From the NCBI RefSeq assembly GCF_007747795.1, contig NZ_CP036275.1, positions 3,960,001 through 4,024,000 of the forward strand: DNA of 64,000 nucleotides, read 5' to 3'. The notes beneath the pieces are model-generated. The model saw only the letters and a program-made list of their open reading frames with translations. It ran no database searches and had not been told where the DNA came from. Each line of letters begins with the position of its first letter. The stretch's first letter is position 1. This DNA is from Maioricimonas rarisocia (lineage in GTDB: Bacteria; Planctomycetota; Planctomycetia; Planctomycetales; Planctomycetaceae). Position numbers and translations under genes: made by a program. Below are positions 1 to 10,237 of this stretch, piece after piece.

Positions 1-1
1 G

Positions 2-217
2 ATCAATCCCGTGAGTGCGGTTCTGCTATCGGGGACCATGCAGGCGATCATGCTGCCGGTGATTGGTTTCAGCGCGATCTACTTCCGACGCACGAAATCG
101 GACCCGCGGCTGGCCCCCTCACGTCTATGGGACGCGATGCTCGTCGTCTCATGCATCGGGCTGCTCATCGCGGGGGCCTGGGGACTCTACTCGCGACTGG
201 CACCGTACCTGGGCTGA
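2..217 (+). CDS. Nramp-family divalent metal transporter, C-terminal end (partial)
   Basis: An open frame runs in from the left edge and ends at a TGA at 215-217; the real start lies outside the window. The visible 71 residues hold two hydrophobic segments (about residues 3-28 and 42-62) separated by a short basic loop containing YFRRTKSDPRL. The segment beginning INPVSAVLLSGTMQAIMLP resembles the last helices of Nramp (MntH-like) proton-coupled Mn/Fe transporters, which sit in the inner membrane. The metal-binding DPGN and MPH helices of the family are not in the window, so the family call rests on the tail only. The next gene converges on it, with 27 bp between the stops. Confidence 0.6.
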   Translation: MNPVSAVLLSGTMQAIMLPVIGFSAIYFRRTKSDPRLAPSRLWDAMLVVSCIGLLIAGAWGLYSRLAPYLG

Positions 218-244
218 ACGTCGGTCGACGCGTTGCGCCGTGCG

Positions 245-622
245 TCACTGCCCGCTTGCGGTGCGTGCCGAGATCGACGTTCCAGCAAGAAAGCTGACCG
301 GCCCCTCGCTGATTGTCTCGGCCTGCAGGGCAACGGTGACGACTGAACCGTCCGAGTCGATGTTGACCTGATCGGTTTCGACTCCGAGGGTGTCGGCCGC
401 CGACGCCCGGACGGAACGCTCGAGGTCCACATCGGAAACGCGAAGGTCATCCGTCGCGCTGGCGTCGTTGACCGTTTCCTGCATCGCCTGATGGACAGCG
501 ACCGCGCGGCTGAACTCGACAAGGCCGCAGGTGAGGATGACGAAAACGGGTAGCAGCAGCGCGACATCGACAACAAGCTGGCCGACGCCGCGAACGGTCG
601 ACCGATGGGGTTGGCGGGACAT
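245..622 (-). CDS. TadE-like pseudopilin/assembly protein
   Basis: 125 residues from the ATG at 622. After a short basic N-terminus there is one hydrophobic helix (about 15-36) ending in GLVEFSR, the TadE pattern of a small residue-rich helix with a conserved Glu. Such proteins are anchored in the inner membrane and take part in Tad/Flp pilus or secretion assembly. The C-terminal part is polar with beta-like alternation and no recognised motif. In-frame ATGs at 661 and 703 would add basic, low-complexity residues, so I chose the start just before the helix; no strong ribosome binding site settles this. No other tad gene is adjacent; a CpaF ATPase gene lies far away at 51.7 kb. Confidence 0.65.
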   Translation of the reverse strand: MSRQPHRSTVRGVGQLVVDVALLLPVFVILTCGLVEFSRAVAVHQAMQETVNDASATDDLRVSDVDLERSVRASAADTLGVETDQVNIDSDGSVVTVALQAETISEGPVSFLAGTSISARTASGQ

Positions 623-1062
623 TCCGGGTGGCTCGCTGATTGAGGGGGGGGGAGTTGGCATCGTGCCGTCTCGAGAGGAGGGTTCCGGCGCATCCTCTCG
701 CATCAGAACTCTACTACGCGTTTTGCCCCCGCGCGGTGATGCGCCCCGGATTCCCCGCTGGATTCTGCCGCTCCCAATCCGGTTGCGCGAGCGGCGCCAA
801 GGCATTCCAGTGCTCCCGGCTTTCCGGACAAATTCGGGAAATTGCATTAGGGAGAACAACGGAATTCCCCCGGGGGCAGCCGCTGGAAATCGTCTACAAA
901 TCAGAACTTAACTGGATTGACCATTTGTCATTTGGTTGCATCTGCGGATAAGATTGGATTCACTTCTGCAGGGGCGCCCGCTCTGCCGGAACCCCGCAGG
1001 TTCACCGCAACCCGTTCGGGCCAGCACGTGCATTGACCAAAGGGGGTTTGCACTTCGCAGCC
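623..1062. other. Divergent intergenic region, no gene recognised
   Basis: About 440 bp between the TadE-like gene (minus) and the kinase gene (plus). It must hold both promoters. Several short frames cross it but none has a plausible start, ribosome site or recognisable product. I see no repeat family member or strong terminator here. Confidence 0.5.
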
Positions 1063-2790
1063 ATGCCTGCCTCGACACGCACTTTCGCAAACATCCTCGA
1101 ACGGAGCGATCTGCTCTCCCCGCAGCAGCTGGAAGAGGCGGCTCGCATTGCAGCCCGTCCGCTGGGGGATCGCGCCATCGCTCAGCAACTGGTCCAGCGG
1201 GGCCTGCTGACCCCATTCCAGGCGGAAGAGATCCTGGCGGGTCGCTATCGCCGCCTCCGCATCGCCGACTACGTCCTGACGGGACTGATCGGCGTCGGCG
1301 GAATGGGCTCGGTCTTTCGAGCACAGGACCGGGAGCAGAACCGGGAAGTGGCACTGAAGGTCCTCTCGGAACGGTTCAAGCATGACTCGGGAATGCAGGC
1401 TCGTCTGCGTCTCGAGGCCCAGGCGGGAATGCGGCTCGATCACCCGAATCTGCTGAAGGTCTTCGACCAGGGGCAGACCGACGACGTCTTTGGCGAGGTG
1501 GACTACCTCGTCATGGAACTGTTCGAGGGCATTGCCCTGCACGAACTGGTCGGCTTCTACGGACCGCTCCCCAGCTCGATGGCCTGTGACCTGATCTGTC
1601 AGGCAGCCGCCGGTCTGGAAGCCATGCATCAGGTGGGCATGGTCCACCGGGACGTCAAACCGGAGAACCTGCTGATCGACTGCCACGGGCAGGTCCGGAT
1701 CATCGATTACGGCCTGGCGATCGCTCACGAGATGAGTTTCGACGACGAGTTCTCGCTGGCGATGATCTTCGGGCATGACTGTCCCGGTACCGCCGACTAC
1801 ATGGCTCCCGAACAGTTCACCGACGGTCTGTCGGCAGACGCCCGCGCAGACATTTACGCGCTGGGGTGCACGTTGTTCGGCGCGTTGTGCGCATGCCGGC
1901 CTTTCCGCGCCGGATCGCGTACGGCGTTTCGGCGGGCTCACCAGGAAAGCCCGCGTCCCAACGTCGCCCAGTACGCCGAATCGATTCCGCCGGAACTCAA
2001 CGCCATCGTCCTGAAGATGATGGCCGTCGATCGCGAGCAGCGGTTCGATTCGATGCAGGAGGTCGTCGAGGCTCTCAAACCGTTCGGAAAGCGGAAGCCG
2101 ATCGATTTCGACTTCGAGAAACTGACGAAGAAGCGAATCTCGATCGCCCGCAAGAAGGAAGAACGACGTCGCAGTGGTTCCGGCGGCGTGGGTTCCGGCG
2201 CGAAGAGCAGTTCGGCCTCCCGGTCGACGGCTTCGACGACGCAGGCGAACCGGCCAACGGAACTGCCCCGGATCGCCTCCATCACGGCGAGCGCCGACAG
2301 CAGCCCGGTCGTTCTCCGTGATCGACCGTCAGCACCACTCCAGCCGGACACCGCCGCGCAACAGGCAGATCGCCTCGTGCAGACGCTGCGGGTCAGCGAT
2401 GCCGCCGCCAAAGCCCAGAACGCCCGCCTGGTATTCACCGACGGCCGGACGGTCCTGCTGCACAAAGCTGTCTGCGAGATCGGACGCTCGACCAGCTGCG
2501 AGGTCTGCCTCGATGTCGCCGACCTGTCGGCTCAGCATTGCCGCATCTGGTTCGATGGCCGCACGTGGATGCTGGCCGATCTCGACAGCAAGAACGGCAC
2601 GCAGCTCAATGGGGAGCCGGTCAAGTCGGTGACGCTGGCCCCGAACGACGTTGTTCAGCTGGGGGGCGTGACCACCTTCCGTTTCGAACGGGAGACTCCG
2701 CAGACGGCTTCCGGCTCCGGCTGGCTGATCGCAGCAATCGTCGCCCTGCTCGGCGTGGCGGGTGCCGCCTGGTGGCTGCTGGGACAGTAG
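1063..2790 (+). CDS. Ser/Thr protein kinase with C-terminal FHA domain and membrane anchor
   Basis: 575 residues from the ATG at 1063; an upstream in-frame TTG at 1033 is less likely. Residues 8-70 form the N-terminal module common in planctomycetal kinases (LVQRGLLTPFQAEEIL, then RIADYVL). The kinase domain follows: glycine loop 76-85 (IGVGGMGSVF), ATP-binding Lys in VALKV (about 99), catalytic HRD at 195-197 in HRDVKPENLL, and DYG in place of DFG at 215-217. A Ser/Ala/Thr-rich linker leads to an FHA domain (about 450-540, with GRSTSCEV and LDSKNGTQLNG), which binds phosphothreonine. The last 23 residues are one transmembrane helix, so the kinase probably faces the cytoplasm. Substrates are unknown. 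It is monocistronic, convergent with the XRE gene downstream. Confidence 0.9.
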   Translation: MPASTRTFANILERSDLLSPQQLEEAARIAARPLGDRAIAQQLVQRGLLTPFQAEEILAGRYRRLRIADYVLTGLIGVGGMGSVFRAQDREQNREVALKVLSERFKHDSGMQARLRLEAQAGMRLDHPNLLKVFDQGQTDDVFGEVDYLVMELFEGIALHELVGFYGPLPSSMACDLICQAAAGLEAMHQVGMVHRDVKPENLLIDCHGQVRIIDYGLAIAHEMSFDDEFSLAMIFGHDCPGTADYMAPEQFTDGLSADARADIYALGCTLFGALCACRPFRAGSRTAFRRAHQESPRPNVAQYAESIPPELNAIVLKMMAVDREQRFDSMQEVVEALKPFGKRKPIDFDFEKLTKKRISIARKKEERRRSGSGGVGSGAKSSSASRSTASTTQANRPTELPRIASITASADSSPVVLRDRPSAPLQPDTAAQQADRLVQTLRVSDAAAKAQNARLVFTDGRTVLLHKAVCEIGRSTSCEVCLDVADLSAQHCRIWFDGRTWMLADLDSKNGTQLNGEPVKSVTLAPNDVVQLGGVTTFRFERETPQTASGSGWLIAAIVALLGVAGAAWWLLGQ

Positions 2791-3006
2791 CGAATAGAGG
2801 TTGTCTCAATTCGACGGGCGTCTGGGGCACCGCACAATCCTGGTGCGCCTCGGACTGCTGCCAGGCGACAGCGGTAGCCAGCCGCGGGAGACACATCACG
2901 GCCCAGGTGATTCATGGAGCGGTTGCTGGCGTGTCGTGCTGGAAGAGGCTCGGCTCGCAGAGCCACAACCTGCTGATCCTCTCGCACACCTGCCCAGCTT
3001 TCCTTA

Positions 3007-3025
3007 CACGGCTCGCAGAGCCGTG
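3007..3025. repeat. Palindrome of the CACGGCTC/GAGCCGTG family
   Basis: CACGGCTCGCAGAGCCGTG forms a perfect hairpin in the 254-bp gap between the convergent kinase and XRE genes. A shorter version, GGCTCGCAGAGCC, lies at about 2949-2961. Related copies sit inside the long direct repeats at 55262 and 57910. It could serve as a two-way terminator, but there is no T-run. Confidence 0.6.
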
Positions 3026-3044
3026 GCACCCGGTGCCCTGCTTC

Positions 3045-3623
3045 CTACCGATAAATCACCACGAGAAACAGCACCGCCTCGCCGCGGCCGGTGTTCTCGA
3101 TGGAATGTGGAACGTCGGCGGGGTAGTTGACCGAATCTCCAGTCTCGAGTTCGCTCGCATCGTTGCCCGACCGCACACGAACCTTCCCGCGCGTGACCGT
3201 CAGAAACTCGCGCGTTCCCCGGAAGTGGGCGGCACTGTCGAGGGTTCCTCGCGGAGCGAGCCGCACCTCGTAAAACTCGACGTCCTTCTCCAGGTGCAGC
3301 GGCGAGAGCGTGCGGATGCTGCAGGTCTCGTCGGACCGGTAGTTGTGCCGGTTGTCAGCGGCCCGGATCACCTCCAGCGTCGAACCGGTCGCAGCTTCTC
3401 CCATCAGCTCGCCGATGGTCAGTCCGAACGCCTGAGCGATGCGCAAAGCGACCGCCAGCGTCGGGTTCGCCTGATTGCGCTCGATCTGGCTGAGCATCGA
3501 ACGGCTCACGCCGCTGGCACGGGAGAGCTGCTCGAGCGTCCAGTCCCGCTCGCTGCGGAGTTCACGGATCCGTCGGCACAATGCGGAGACGGCCGGTTCG
3601 GGGGTATCGGCAGTGGTGGCCAT
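3045..3623 (-). CDS. XRE-family transcriptional regulator with cupin sensor domain
   Basis: 192 residues from the ATG at 3623; a TTG at 3653 is an alternative. An XRE helix-turn-helix lies at about 13-68 (LRSERDWTLEQLSRASGVSR, SMLSQIERNQANPT). A linker leads to a C-terminal cupin_2 barrel (about 110-190, with GTREFLTVTRGKVRV and the PADVPHSIEN strand). This architecture (SutR/PuuR type) normally binds a small metabolite in the cupin and represses a neighbouring catabolic operon. The gene is divergent from tdh-kbl, so control of threonine breakdown is the natural guess, but the ligand is not shown by the sequence. Confidence 0.88.
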   Translation of the reverse strand: MATTADTPEPAVSALCRRIRELRSERDWTLEQLSRASGVSRSMLSQIERNQANPTLAVALRIAQAFGLTIGELMGEAATGSTLEVIRAADNRHNYRSDETCSIRTLSPLHLEKDVEFYEVRLAPRGTLDSAAHFRGTREFLTVTRGKVRVRSGNDASELETGDSVNYPADVPHSIENTGRGEAVLFLVVIYR

Positions 3624-3647
3624 TTTCCGGTATACTGGATTCTCGTC

Positions 3648-3699
3648 TTGCAAACAGGAACCAAACGTTTACTATATCGTACTAAGCGGACAGTATCGT
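3648..3699 (+). promoter_or_regulatory. Candidate tdh promoter with repeated operator-like motif
   Basis: In the divergent gap, TTGCAA (3648-3653) and TACTAT (3670-3675) are 16 bp apart, a plausible but imperfect sigma-70 pair pointing toward tdh. Just downstream, TATCGT occurs twice (3675-3680 and 3694-3699), 19 bp apart, with TACT and AGTA half sites facing each other between them. Two helical turns between repeats would suit a dimeric XRE regulator. This is inference from one sequence. Confidence 0.3.
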
Positions 3700-3737
3700 G
3701 AACACTCGTTTTCCCGCGAATCAACGCCGGGTGCCCC

Positions 3738-4769
3738 ATGAAAGCGCTGGTGAAAAAGCATGCACGTCCGGGCCTGTGGCTCGAAGACGTCCCCGAACCG
3801 GAAATCGGCGTCAATGACGTGCTGATCAAGGTCGACCGGACCGGGATCTGCGGCACCGACCTGCACATCGAAATGTGGGACGACTGGGCGCAGAAAACCA
3901 TTCCGGTGCCGATGGTCGTCGGGCACGAGTTCGTCGGCGAGATCGTCGAGGTCGGATCGAACGTACACGACTTCTTCCCGGGTGAGATCGTCAGCGGTGA
4001 GGGGCACGTCGTCTGCGGGCACTGCCGCAACTGTCTGGCCGGTCGCCGGCACCTCTGTGCCGACACGATGGGGATCGGCGTCAATCGCCCCGGCGCGTTC
4101 GCCGAGTACATCTCCGTCCCGATGAGCAACGTCTGGCATCACTCCCCCGAGATCGATCTCGACATTGCCTCGATCTTCGACCCGTTCGGCAATGCGGTCC
4201 ATACCGCCCTGTCGTTCGATGTGCTTGGCGAGGATGTGCTGATTACCGGCGCCGGGCCGATCGGCTGCATGGCGACGGCCATCTGCCAGTACGCCGGGGC
4301 CCGCTACGTCGTCGTGACGGACGTGAATCCATACCGGCTGGATCTGGCTCGCACGATGGGAGCGACTCGCGTCGTCGACGTGCGCAACGAACGGGTCGCG
4401 GACGTGCAGAAAGAGCTGGGCATGAAGGAAGGGTTCGATGTCGGTCTCGAGATGTCCGGCAACGAGAACGCCTTCCGCGAGATGCTCGAGAACATGTGCC
4501 ACGGCGGGAAGATCGCCATGCTCGGGATCCCCGATCACGAGATTCCGATCGACTGGAACACGGTCATCTTCAACATGCTTACGATCAAGGGGATCTACGG
4601 GCGTGAGATGTACGAGACGTGGTACAAGATGACGGTGATGGTCCAGGGAGGCCTCGACATCGCGCCGGTCATCACGCACCGGTTTCATGCGTCCGAATTC
4701 CAGAAGGGATTCGACGCGATGCGCTCCGGTGAATGTGGCAAGGTGATTCTCGACTGGAAGGAAATGTAG
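3738..4769 (+). CDS. tdh: L-threonine 3-dehydrogenase
   Basis: 343 residues, close to the 341 of E. coli Tdh. It oxidises L-threonine with NAD+ to 2-amino-3-ketobutyrate in the cytoplasm. It is a zinc medium-chain dehydrogenase: catalytic-zinc ligands Cys38 (GICGTDLH) and His63-Glu64 (VGHEFVG), structural-zinc cysteines 93, 96, 99 and 107, and the NAD-binding loop [11 protein letters not shown] near 174-184. The C-terminal run [21 protein letters not shown] is typical of Tdh rather than of alcohol or sorbitol dehydrogenases. kbl follows 84 bp downstream, giving the classic tdh-kbl pair, and a cupin regulator is divergent upstream. Confidence 0.95.
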   Translation: MKALVKKHARPGLWLEDVPEPEIGVNDVLIKVDRTGICGTDLHIEMWDDWAQKTIPVPMVVGHEFVGEIVEVGSNVHDFFPGEIVSGEGHVVCGHCRNCLAGRRHLCADTMGIGVNRPGAFAEYISVPMSNVWHHSPEIDLDIASIFDPFGNAVHTALSFDVLGEDVLITGAGPIGCMATAICQYAGARYVVVTDVNPYRLDLARTMGATRVVDVRNERVADVQKELGMKEGFDVGLEMSGNENAFREMLENMCHGGKIAMLGIPDHEIPIDWNTVIFNMLTIKGIYGREMYETWYKMTVMVQGGLDIAPVITHRFHASEFQKGFDAMRSGECGKVILDWKEM

Positions 4770-4853
4770 CGGCTGCGAGGATACGGAGTGCGGACCGGCC
4801 GTTTAGTTCGTGGCCGGTGTTCCAGGCAACAGAATCTGCCGGAGACAAACAGC

Positions 4854-6038
4854 ATGTACGGTTCATTCAGGGATCATCTCGCGGCTCAGTTGGACGACAT
4901 CCGCAGCCAGGGCCTCTACAAGGATGAACGGGTCATCACCACGCCGCAGGATGCGCACATCGGCGTACGGTCCGGAGCCGAGGTGCTCAACCTCTGCGCC
5001 AACAACTACCTTGGGCTGGCCGAGCATCCCGCAGTCACGCAGGCCGCTCACGAGGGGCTCGACCGCTGGGGCTTCGGCATGGCGTCGGTCCGCTTCATCT
5101 GCGGCACTCAGGAGATCCACAAGCAGCTCGAGCAGCGACTGACAGATTTTCTGGGGACCGAGGATACAATCCTTTACTCGTCCTGCTTCGATGCCAATGG
5201 CGGTCTGTTCGAAACGCTGCTGACCGCCGAGGACGCGATCATCTCGGATCAGCTCAACCACGCGAGCATCATCGACGGCATCCGCCTGTGCAAGGCGAAG
5301 CGGCTGCGATATCGCAACCGGGACATGCAGGATCTCGAACATCAGCTCAAGGAAGCGAAGGATGCCCGCTTCCGGCTGATCGCCACCGATGGCGTCTTTT
5401 CGATGGACGGCTACATCGCCCCCCTCGCCGACATCTGCGAGCTGGCCGACCGGTACGATGCCCTGGTGATGGTCGACGACTGCCACGCGACCGGGTTTCT
5501 CGGCGAGAACGGCCGTGGTTCGCACGAGTACAACGACGTCGTTGGAAGGATCGACGTGCTGACCGGTACGCTCGGAAAGGCGCTGGGAGGTGCGAGCGGC
5601 GGCTACACCAGCGGCCGCAAGGAGATCGTGGAACTGCTGCGGCAGCGTTCGCGGCCGTACCTGTTCTCGAATACGCTGGCCCCCTGCCTGGCTACCGGCG
5701 GACTGAAAGCGCTGGATCTGGTTACCGGCTCGAGTGAACTGCGAGACCGGCTGCGGGAGAACGCCGCCTTCTTTCGGGCCGAGATGACGAAGCTCGGCTT
5801 CGATCTGCTGCCGGGCGATCACCCGATCATTCCGGTGATGATCGGCGACGCGGCTACCGCGAAAGCGATGGCGGACGCGTTACTGCAGAAGGGCGTGTAC
5901 GTGATCGCGTTTTCGTACCCCGTGGTCCCGCAGGGGCTGGCCCGCATCCGTACGCAGATGTCGGCAGCCCATTCACGCGAGGATCTGCAGTTCGCGGTTG
6001 CACAGTTCGCAGCGGTCAAACAGGAGATGGGGCTGTAA
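4854..6038 (+). CDS. kbl: Glycine C-acetyltransferase (2-amino-3-ketobutyrate CoA ligase)
   Basis: 394 residues from the ATG at 4854, preceded by GGAGAC nine bases upstream; the frame stays open upstream but the longer starts have no homology value. E. coli Kbl has 398 residues. It cleaves 2-amino-3-ketobutyrate with CoA to glycine and acetyl-CoA, finishing the Tdh pathway. It is an alpha-oxoamine synthase fold PLP enzyme: [13 protein letters not shown] near 47-59, [12 protein letters not shown] at 206-217, and the Schiff-base lysine Lys242 in GTLGKALGG. It is translated after tdh and ends facing the minus-strand gcv/mqnE run, which could consume its glycine. Confidence 0.95.
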   Translation: MYGSFRDHLAAQLDDIRSQGLYKDERVITTPQDAHIGVRSGAEVLNLCANNYLGLAEHPAVTQAAHEGLDRWGFGMASVRFICGTQEIHKQLEQRLTDFLGTEDTILYSSCFDANGGLFETLLTAEDAIISDQLNHASIIDGIRLCKAKRLRYRNRDMQDLEHQLKEAKDARFRLIATDGVFSMDGYIAPLADICELADRYDALVMVDDCHATGFLGENGRGSHEYNDVVGRIDVLTGTLGKALGGASGGYTSGRKEIVELLRQRSRPYLFSNTLAPCLATGGLKALDLVTGSSELRDRLRENAAFFRAEMTKLGFDLLPGDHPIIPVMIGDAATAKAMADALLQKGVYVIAFSYPVVPQGLARIRTQMSAAHSREDLQFAVAQFAAVKQEMGL

Positions 6039-6074
6039 AGCGAAGGGTGAAAGTGCCGTTTTGTCTTGGGGGTA

Positions 6075-6132
6075 GGGACTGGTCCCGGCACGCTGCAACG
6101 AGACGAGGTGGTAGGCTGGGACTGGTCCCAGC
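6075..6132. repeat. Two copies of the GGGACTGGTCCC palindrome (family R1)
   Basis: A short core, GGGACTGGTCCC, at 6075-6086 is followed by the full 18-bp palindrome GCTGGGACTGGTCCCAGC at 6115-6132. It lies in the gap between convergent kbl and the DUF1805 gene. The same 18-mer occurs at 49912-49929 and, in the other orientation, at 58331-58348. Confidence 0.75.
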
Positions 6133-6245
6133 AATCATCGTATCGATCCCGGGTGGCCAGCGGTCGATGCGAAGCGGAGCCCCCAGCCCGCTCGCGTCGT
6201 TCTCCCCCCGGCAGCTCACGCAGCCGGCTCGCCTGCCTTACCTGA

Positions 6246-6577
6246 TCATGGTCCCGCCTTGAGCATCAGCTCAGCCGCTTCCCGTCCGGTCATGCCGGGG
6301 CGGACGCCGATCTCTTCGGCCCGGGGCGTACACCCGACAATAGGGGCGTCGAAGAGATCCTCAGGCTCGACCAGCGGAATCTCCGGTGTCCCTTTGGCGA
6401 TCGCGATCGCCTGCCCGAACTCGGTCGCGGTCGCCAGGTCGTAGATGCCGCAGCCGACGATACCGGCTTCAGTCAGAATCGAGCAGTACTGCCCCCCGTT
6501 CCAGCGGTTGCTGATGCCGATTGCCGTTCCGTTCTCGAACGACAGTTCCCGCGTGGTATGCCGGGGCAGTGGCTGGC

Positions 6578-6581
<4 letters not shown>
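6246..6581 (-). CDS. DUF1805 (YunC-like) domain protein
   Basis: 111 residues. The sequence, with NRWNGGQYCSILTEAGIVGC followed by GIYDL near 26-49, matches the compact DUF1805 fold of Bacillus YunC and archaeal relatives, whose biochemical role is not established. The ATG overlaps the TGA of mqnE by four bases (ATGA), so it is translationally coupled to mqnE and is the last gene of the run. The C-terminus, with GVRPGMTGREAAELM, looks like a short helical tail. No signal peptide or membrane segment is present. Confidence 0.75.
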
Positions 6582-7747
<1,166 letters not shown>

Positions 7748-7881
7748 GAGGGCCATACCTTCTATGTGCGGACTGAGCAGAACGTGCTGTTCCCGACGCT
7801 CTAACCGCAATGCCGGAGCGGTGTTCACCGCCTCCGTCGGGTTCGTTTTCCGCAGATTCTAGGCTCGGCAGAACGAATCCG

Positions 7882-8682
7882 CTACCGGGGCGCCACGTTG
7901 TGAGCCAGTGCCGGGCGCGGGGCGGACCAGTCGAGCAATCGGTATTTGTGCTCTTCGAGTTCCTCCGCGAGCGCCTGTTCCTGATCGGTGAGCGTCCCGG
8001 GCTCGATGGACGTTGCCAGCGACTCGCTCACCCGCGTCGCCAGCGCCGGGAGCAGCTCGTCTTTCGGAATGTCGATGCCGGACAATTCGCACACGCCGGG
8101 AAACTCTTCGGCATGGACGGACTTCCGCAGCAGCAGGCTGCCGTGCTGCAGGATCGCTCCCCGCCGGCGCCGCTGGGCACTGCCGAGGACCTTGTGGCCA
8201 TCCATCACCACATCGCGCGAATCCCCGCGGCCGAAGCAGAGGAAAAGGTGTTCGACCTCGTCAATCTTCTCACCGCGCATCGCGGACGGGACGCCGAAGT
8301 CGGCCAGCACGTCGATGATCGCTGCGTGGACCTGCTCGTAAAGCCTCGTGGGGTCCTCCGCGAGCGGGTGCTGCGGACCGATCGTGCAGGAGTACGTCAG
8401 CTCGTGATGGTGGAGAATCGCACCACCGCCGGAGAGCCGTCGCACGAGAGGCAACGTCCCGAAGCGGTCCCGATCGTGGGCGCGGGACTTCTGAAAGTAT
8501 CCCAGCGAGACGGTCGCCTCCTGCCAGCGATACCACCGCAGCGTGACGTCAGTTCCGGACCGGGCCGATTCCAGCAGCGTTTCGTCGACAGCCATGTTCC
8601 AGGAACCGGAACCGGCGGTGTCATCGATAAGCAGTCGGCAACGCATGGAAGGCACAGGCGAATCAATCAATCGTTCAGGCAT
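7882..8682 (-). CDS. Octanoyltransferase/lipoate-protein ligase family (LipM/LplA-like)
   Basis: 266 residues of the BPL/LPL biotin-lipoate transferase fold. Visible motifs are the RRLSGGGAILHHHELTYS loop (81-98), and LCFGRGDSRDV followed by GHKVLGSAQRRRRGAILQHG, with Cys149 and Lys164. A cysteine at this position is the acyl-carrying residue in LipM-type octanoyltransferases, and the Lys is conserved across the family; LplA ligases lack the Cys. I therefore lean to LipM, which loads octanoate on GcvH. The start overlaps the end of gcvPB by 16 bp; an ATG at 8646 is an alternative. Its place directly after gcvPB, with gcvH in the same run, supports lipoylation of the H protein. Confidence 0.8.
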   Translation of the reverse strand: MPERLIDSPVPSMRCRLLIDDTAGSGSWNMAVDETLLESARSGTDVTLRWYRWQEATVSLGYFQKSRAHDRDRFGTLPLVRRLSGGGAILHHHELTYSCTIGPQHPLAEDPTRLYEQVHAAIIDVLADFGVPSAMRGEKIDEVEHLFLCFGRGDSRDVVMDGHKVLGSAQRRRRGAILQHGSLLLRKSVHAEEFPGVCELSGIDIPKDELLPALATRVSESLATSIEPGTLTDQEQALAEELEEHKYRLLDWSAPRPALAHNVAPR

Positions 8683-10142
8683 GGGGTCCAGGTGAGCAAC
8701 GGTTTGCGGCCCGCAGCAACTTCATCGGGACGGCTGACCGGCGTACTGTGAGGGGCCTGGTGCAGCATCTCCGGATCCTCGGACGCAATCGCGTGCAGCG
8801 CCTCGGAGAACGCGTCGAGTGTTTCCTTCGACTCGGTCTCCGTCGGCTCGATCATCAGCGCTTCGGCGACGACCAGCGGGAAGTAGACCGTCGGTGCATG
8901 AAAACCGTAGTCGAGTAGCCGCTTGGCAATGTCCATCGCCGTCACGCCGCGCTCGTCCTTCTGCAGCTTCCCGGACGAAACGAATTCGTGCATGCACCGC
9001 TCGCCCTGGGGCACGGGCAGGATGTCCTTGAGCTTCTCGCGAAGGTAGTTCGCGTTGAGGACCGCGTTCTCCGAAACGGCTCGCAGTCCGTCGGCACCGA
9101 GCGTCCGCAGGTAAAAGTAGCCCCGCAGGAGAATCCCCACGTTTCCGAAGAACGACCGCATCCGACCGATCGAGTTGGGCGGGTCGGCCAGTCGATAGGT
9201 GACCGATCCATCCTCGGCAGTGTCCTTACGAACGACCGGCCCGGGCAGGTAATCCTCGAGAAAGGACCGGACGGCAATCGGACCGGCTCCCGGTCCTCCG
9301 GCACCGTGCGGGCCGGTGAACGTCTTGTGCACGTTGTAGTGCATCATGTCGCCGCCAAAGTCGCCCGGACGGGTGATCCCGAGAATGGCGTTCATGTTGG
9401 CGCCGTCAATGTAGACCAGTCCCCCGGCGTCATGAATCATGCCCGCGATGCGGGCAATGTCCCGCTCGAACAGTCCGAGCGTGTTCGGATTCGTAATCAT
9501 GAAGACCGCGGTCGAGTCGTCGAGATGCGACTGCAGGTCGTCCGGATCGACCAGACCGTTCGATGAGGCTTGCAGCTGCACGCAGTCGAAACCGGCGAGC
9601 GCGGCACTGGCCGGGTTGGTGCCGTGAGCACTGCTCGGAAAGATGACCTTCGTCCGCTTTTCACCCCGATCGCGGAAGTAGGCCGCAGCGACGAGCAGGG
9701 CCGTGAACTCGCCCTGAGCTCCCGCGGCCGGCTGCAGCGAGACGGCCGGCAGGCCGGCGATTTCGCCGAGCATCTCCTGCATCTCGTACAGGATCTGCAG
9801 CATTCCCTGCGAGTCTTCCTCACGCTGATAGGGATGCAGGTTCCCCAGCCCGTCCAAGGCGGCGAGCCGCTCGTGCCGCTTGGGATTGTACTTCATCGTA
9901 CAGCTCCCCAGCGGATAGAAGTGCGTGTCGACGGAGAAGTTCTTCGTCGAGAGATTGACGAAGTGCCGGACCACGTCGGATTCGGTCAGTTCCGGCATCG
10001 ACGGAGCTGATTCTGCACGAAACTGCGACGGGATCAGTTCGTCGAGTGACTGCTCGGGGACGTCGCTGTCCGGCCACTGAGTCGCGCGGCGACCCGGGAC
10101 GGAAAGCTCGAACAGGAGTTTGGTGGCGAGTTCGTTCTTCAT
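8667..10142 (-). CDS. gcvPB: Glycine dehydrogenase (decarboxylating) subunit 2, P-protein
   Basis: 491 residues from the ATG at 10142; frame upstream is open but unlike the family. This is the C-terminal half of the glycine cleavage P-protein in the two-subunit form. With GcvPA it decarboxylates glycine and passes the aminomethyl group to lipoyl-GcvH. The PLP lysine is Lys273 in YNVHKTFTGPHGAGGPGAGP; other hallmarks are YPLGSCTMKYNPK (76-88) and SAHGTNPASA (171-180). The glycine-rich loop GGPGAGP is intact. gcvPA ends 95 bp upstream, and the 3' end overlaps the lipoate gene. Confidence 0.95.
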   Translation of the reverse strand: MKNELATKLLFELSVPGRRATQWPDSDVPEQSLDELIPSQFRAESAPSMPELTESDVVRHFVNLSTKNFSVDTHFYPLGSCTMKYNPKRHERLAALDGLGNLHPYQREEDSQGMLQILYEMQEMLGEIAGLPAVSLQPAAGAQGEFTALLVAAAYFRDRGEKRTKVIFPSSAHGTNPASAALAGFDCVQLQASSNGLVDPDDLQSHLDDSTAVFMITNPNTLGLFERDIARIAGMIHDAGGLVYIDGANMNAILGITRPGDFGGDMMHYNVHKTFTGPHGAGGPGAGPIAVRSFLEDYLPGPVVRKDTAEDGSVTYRLADPPNSIGRMRSFFGNVGILLRGYFYLRTLGADGLRAVSENAVLNANYLREKLKDILPVPQGERCMHEFVSSGKLQKDERGVTAMDIAKRLLDYGFHAPTVYFPLVVAEALMIEPTETESKETLDAFSEALHAIASEDPEMLHQAPHSTPVSRPDEVAAGRKPLLTWTPCLND

Positions 10143-10237
10143 GGTCGATTGAGGCGCAGACGGTGTGGGGCCCGGCGACCGGGCCGATTGTCGATTCGTG
10201 GGGGAAAGATACTGCGGGCGGACGTTCCGCAGGCAAG

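Noticed and set aside
928-1941. Minus-strand ORF of 337 codons
   Set aside because: Antisense to the kinase gene and without motifs.
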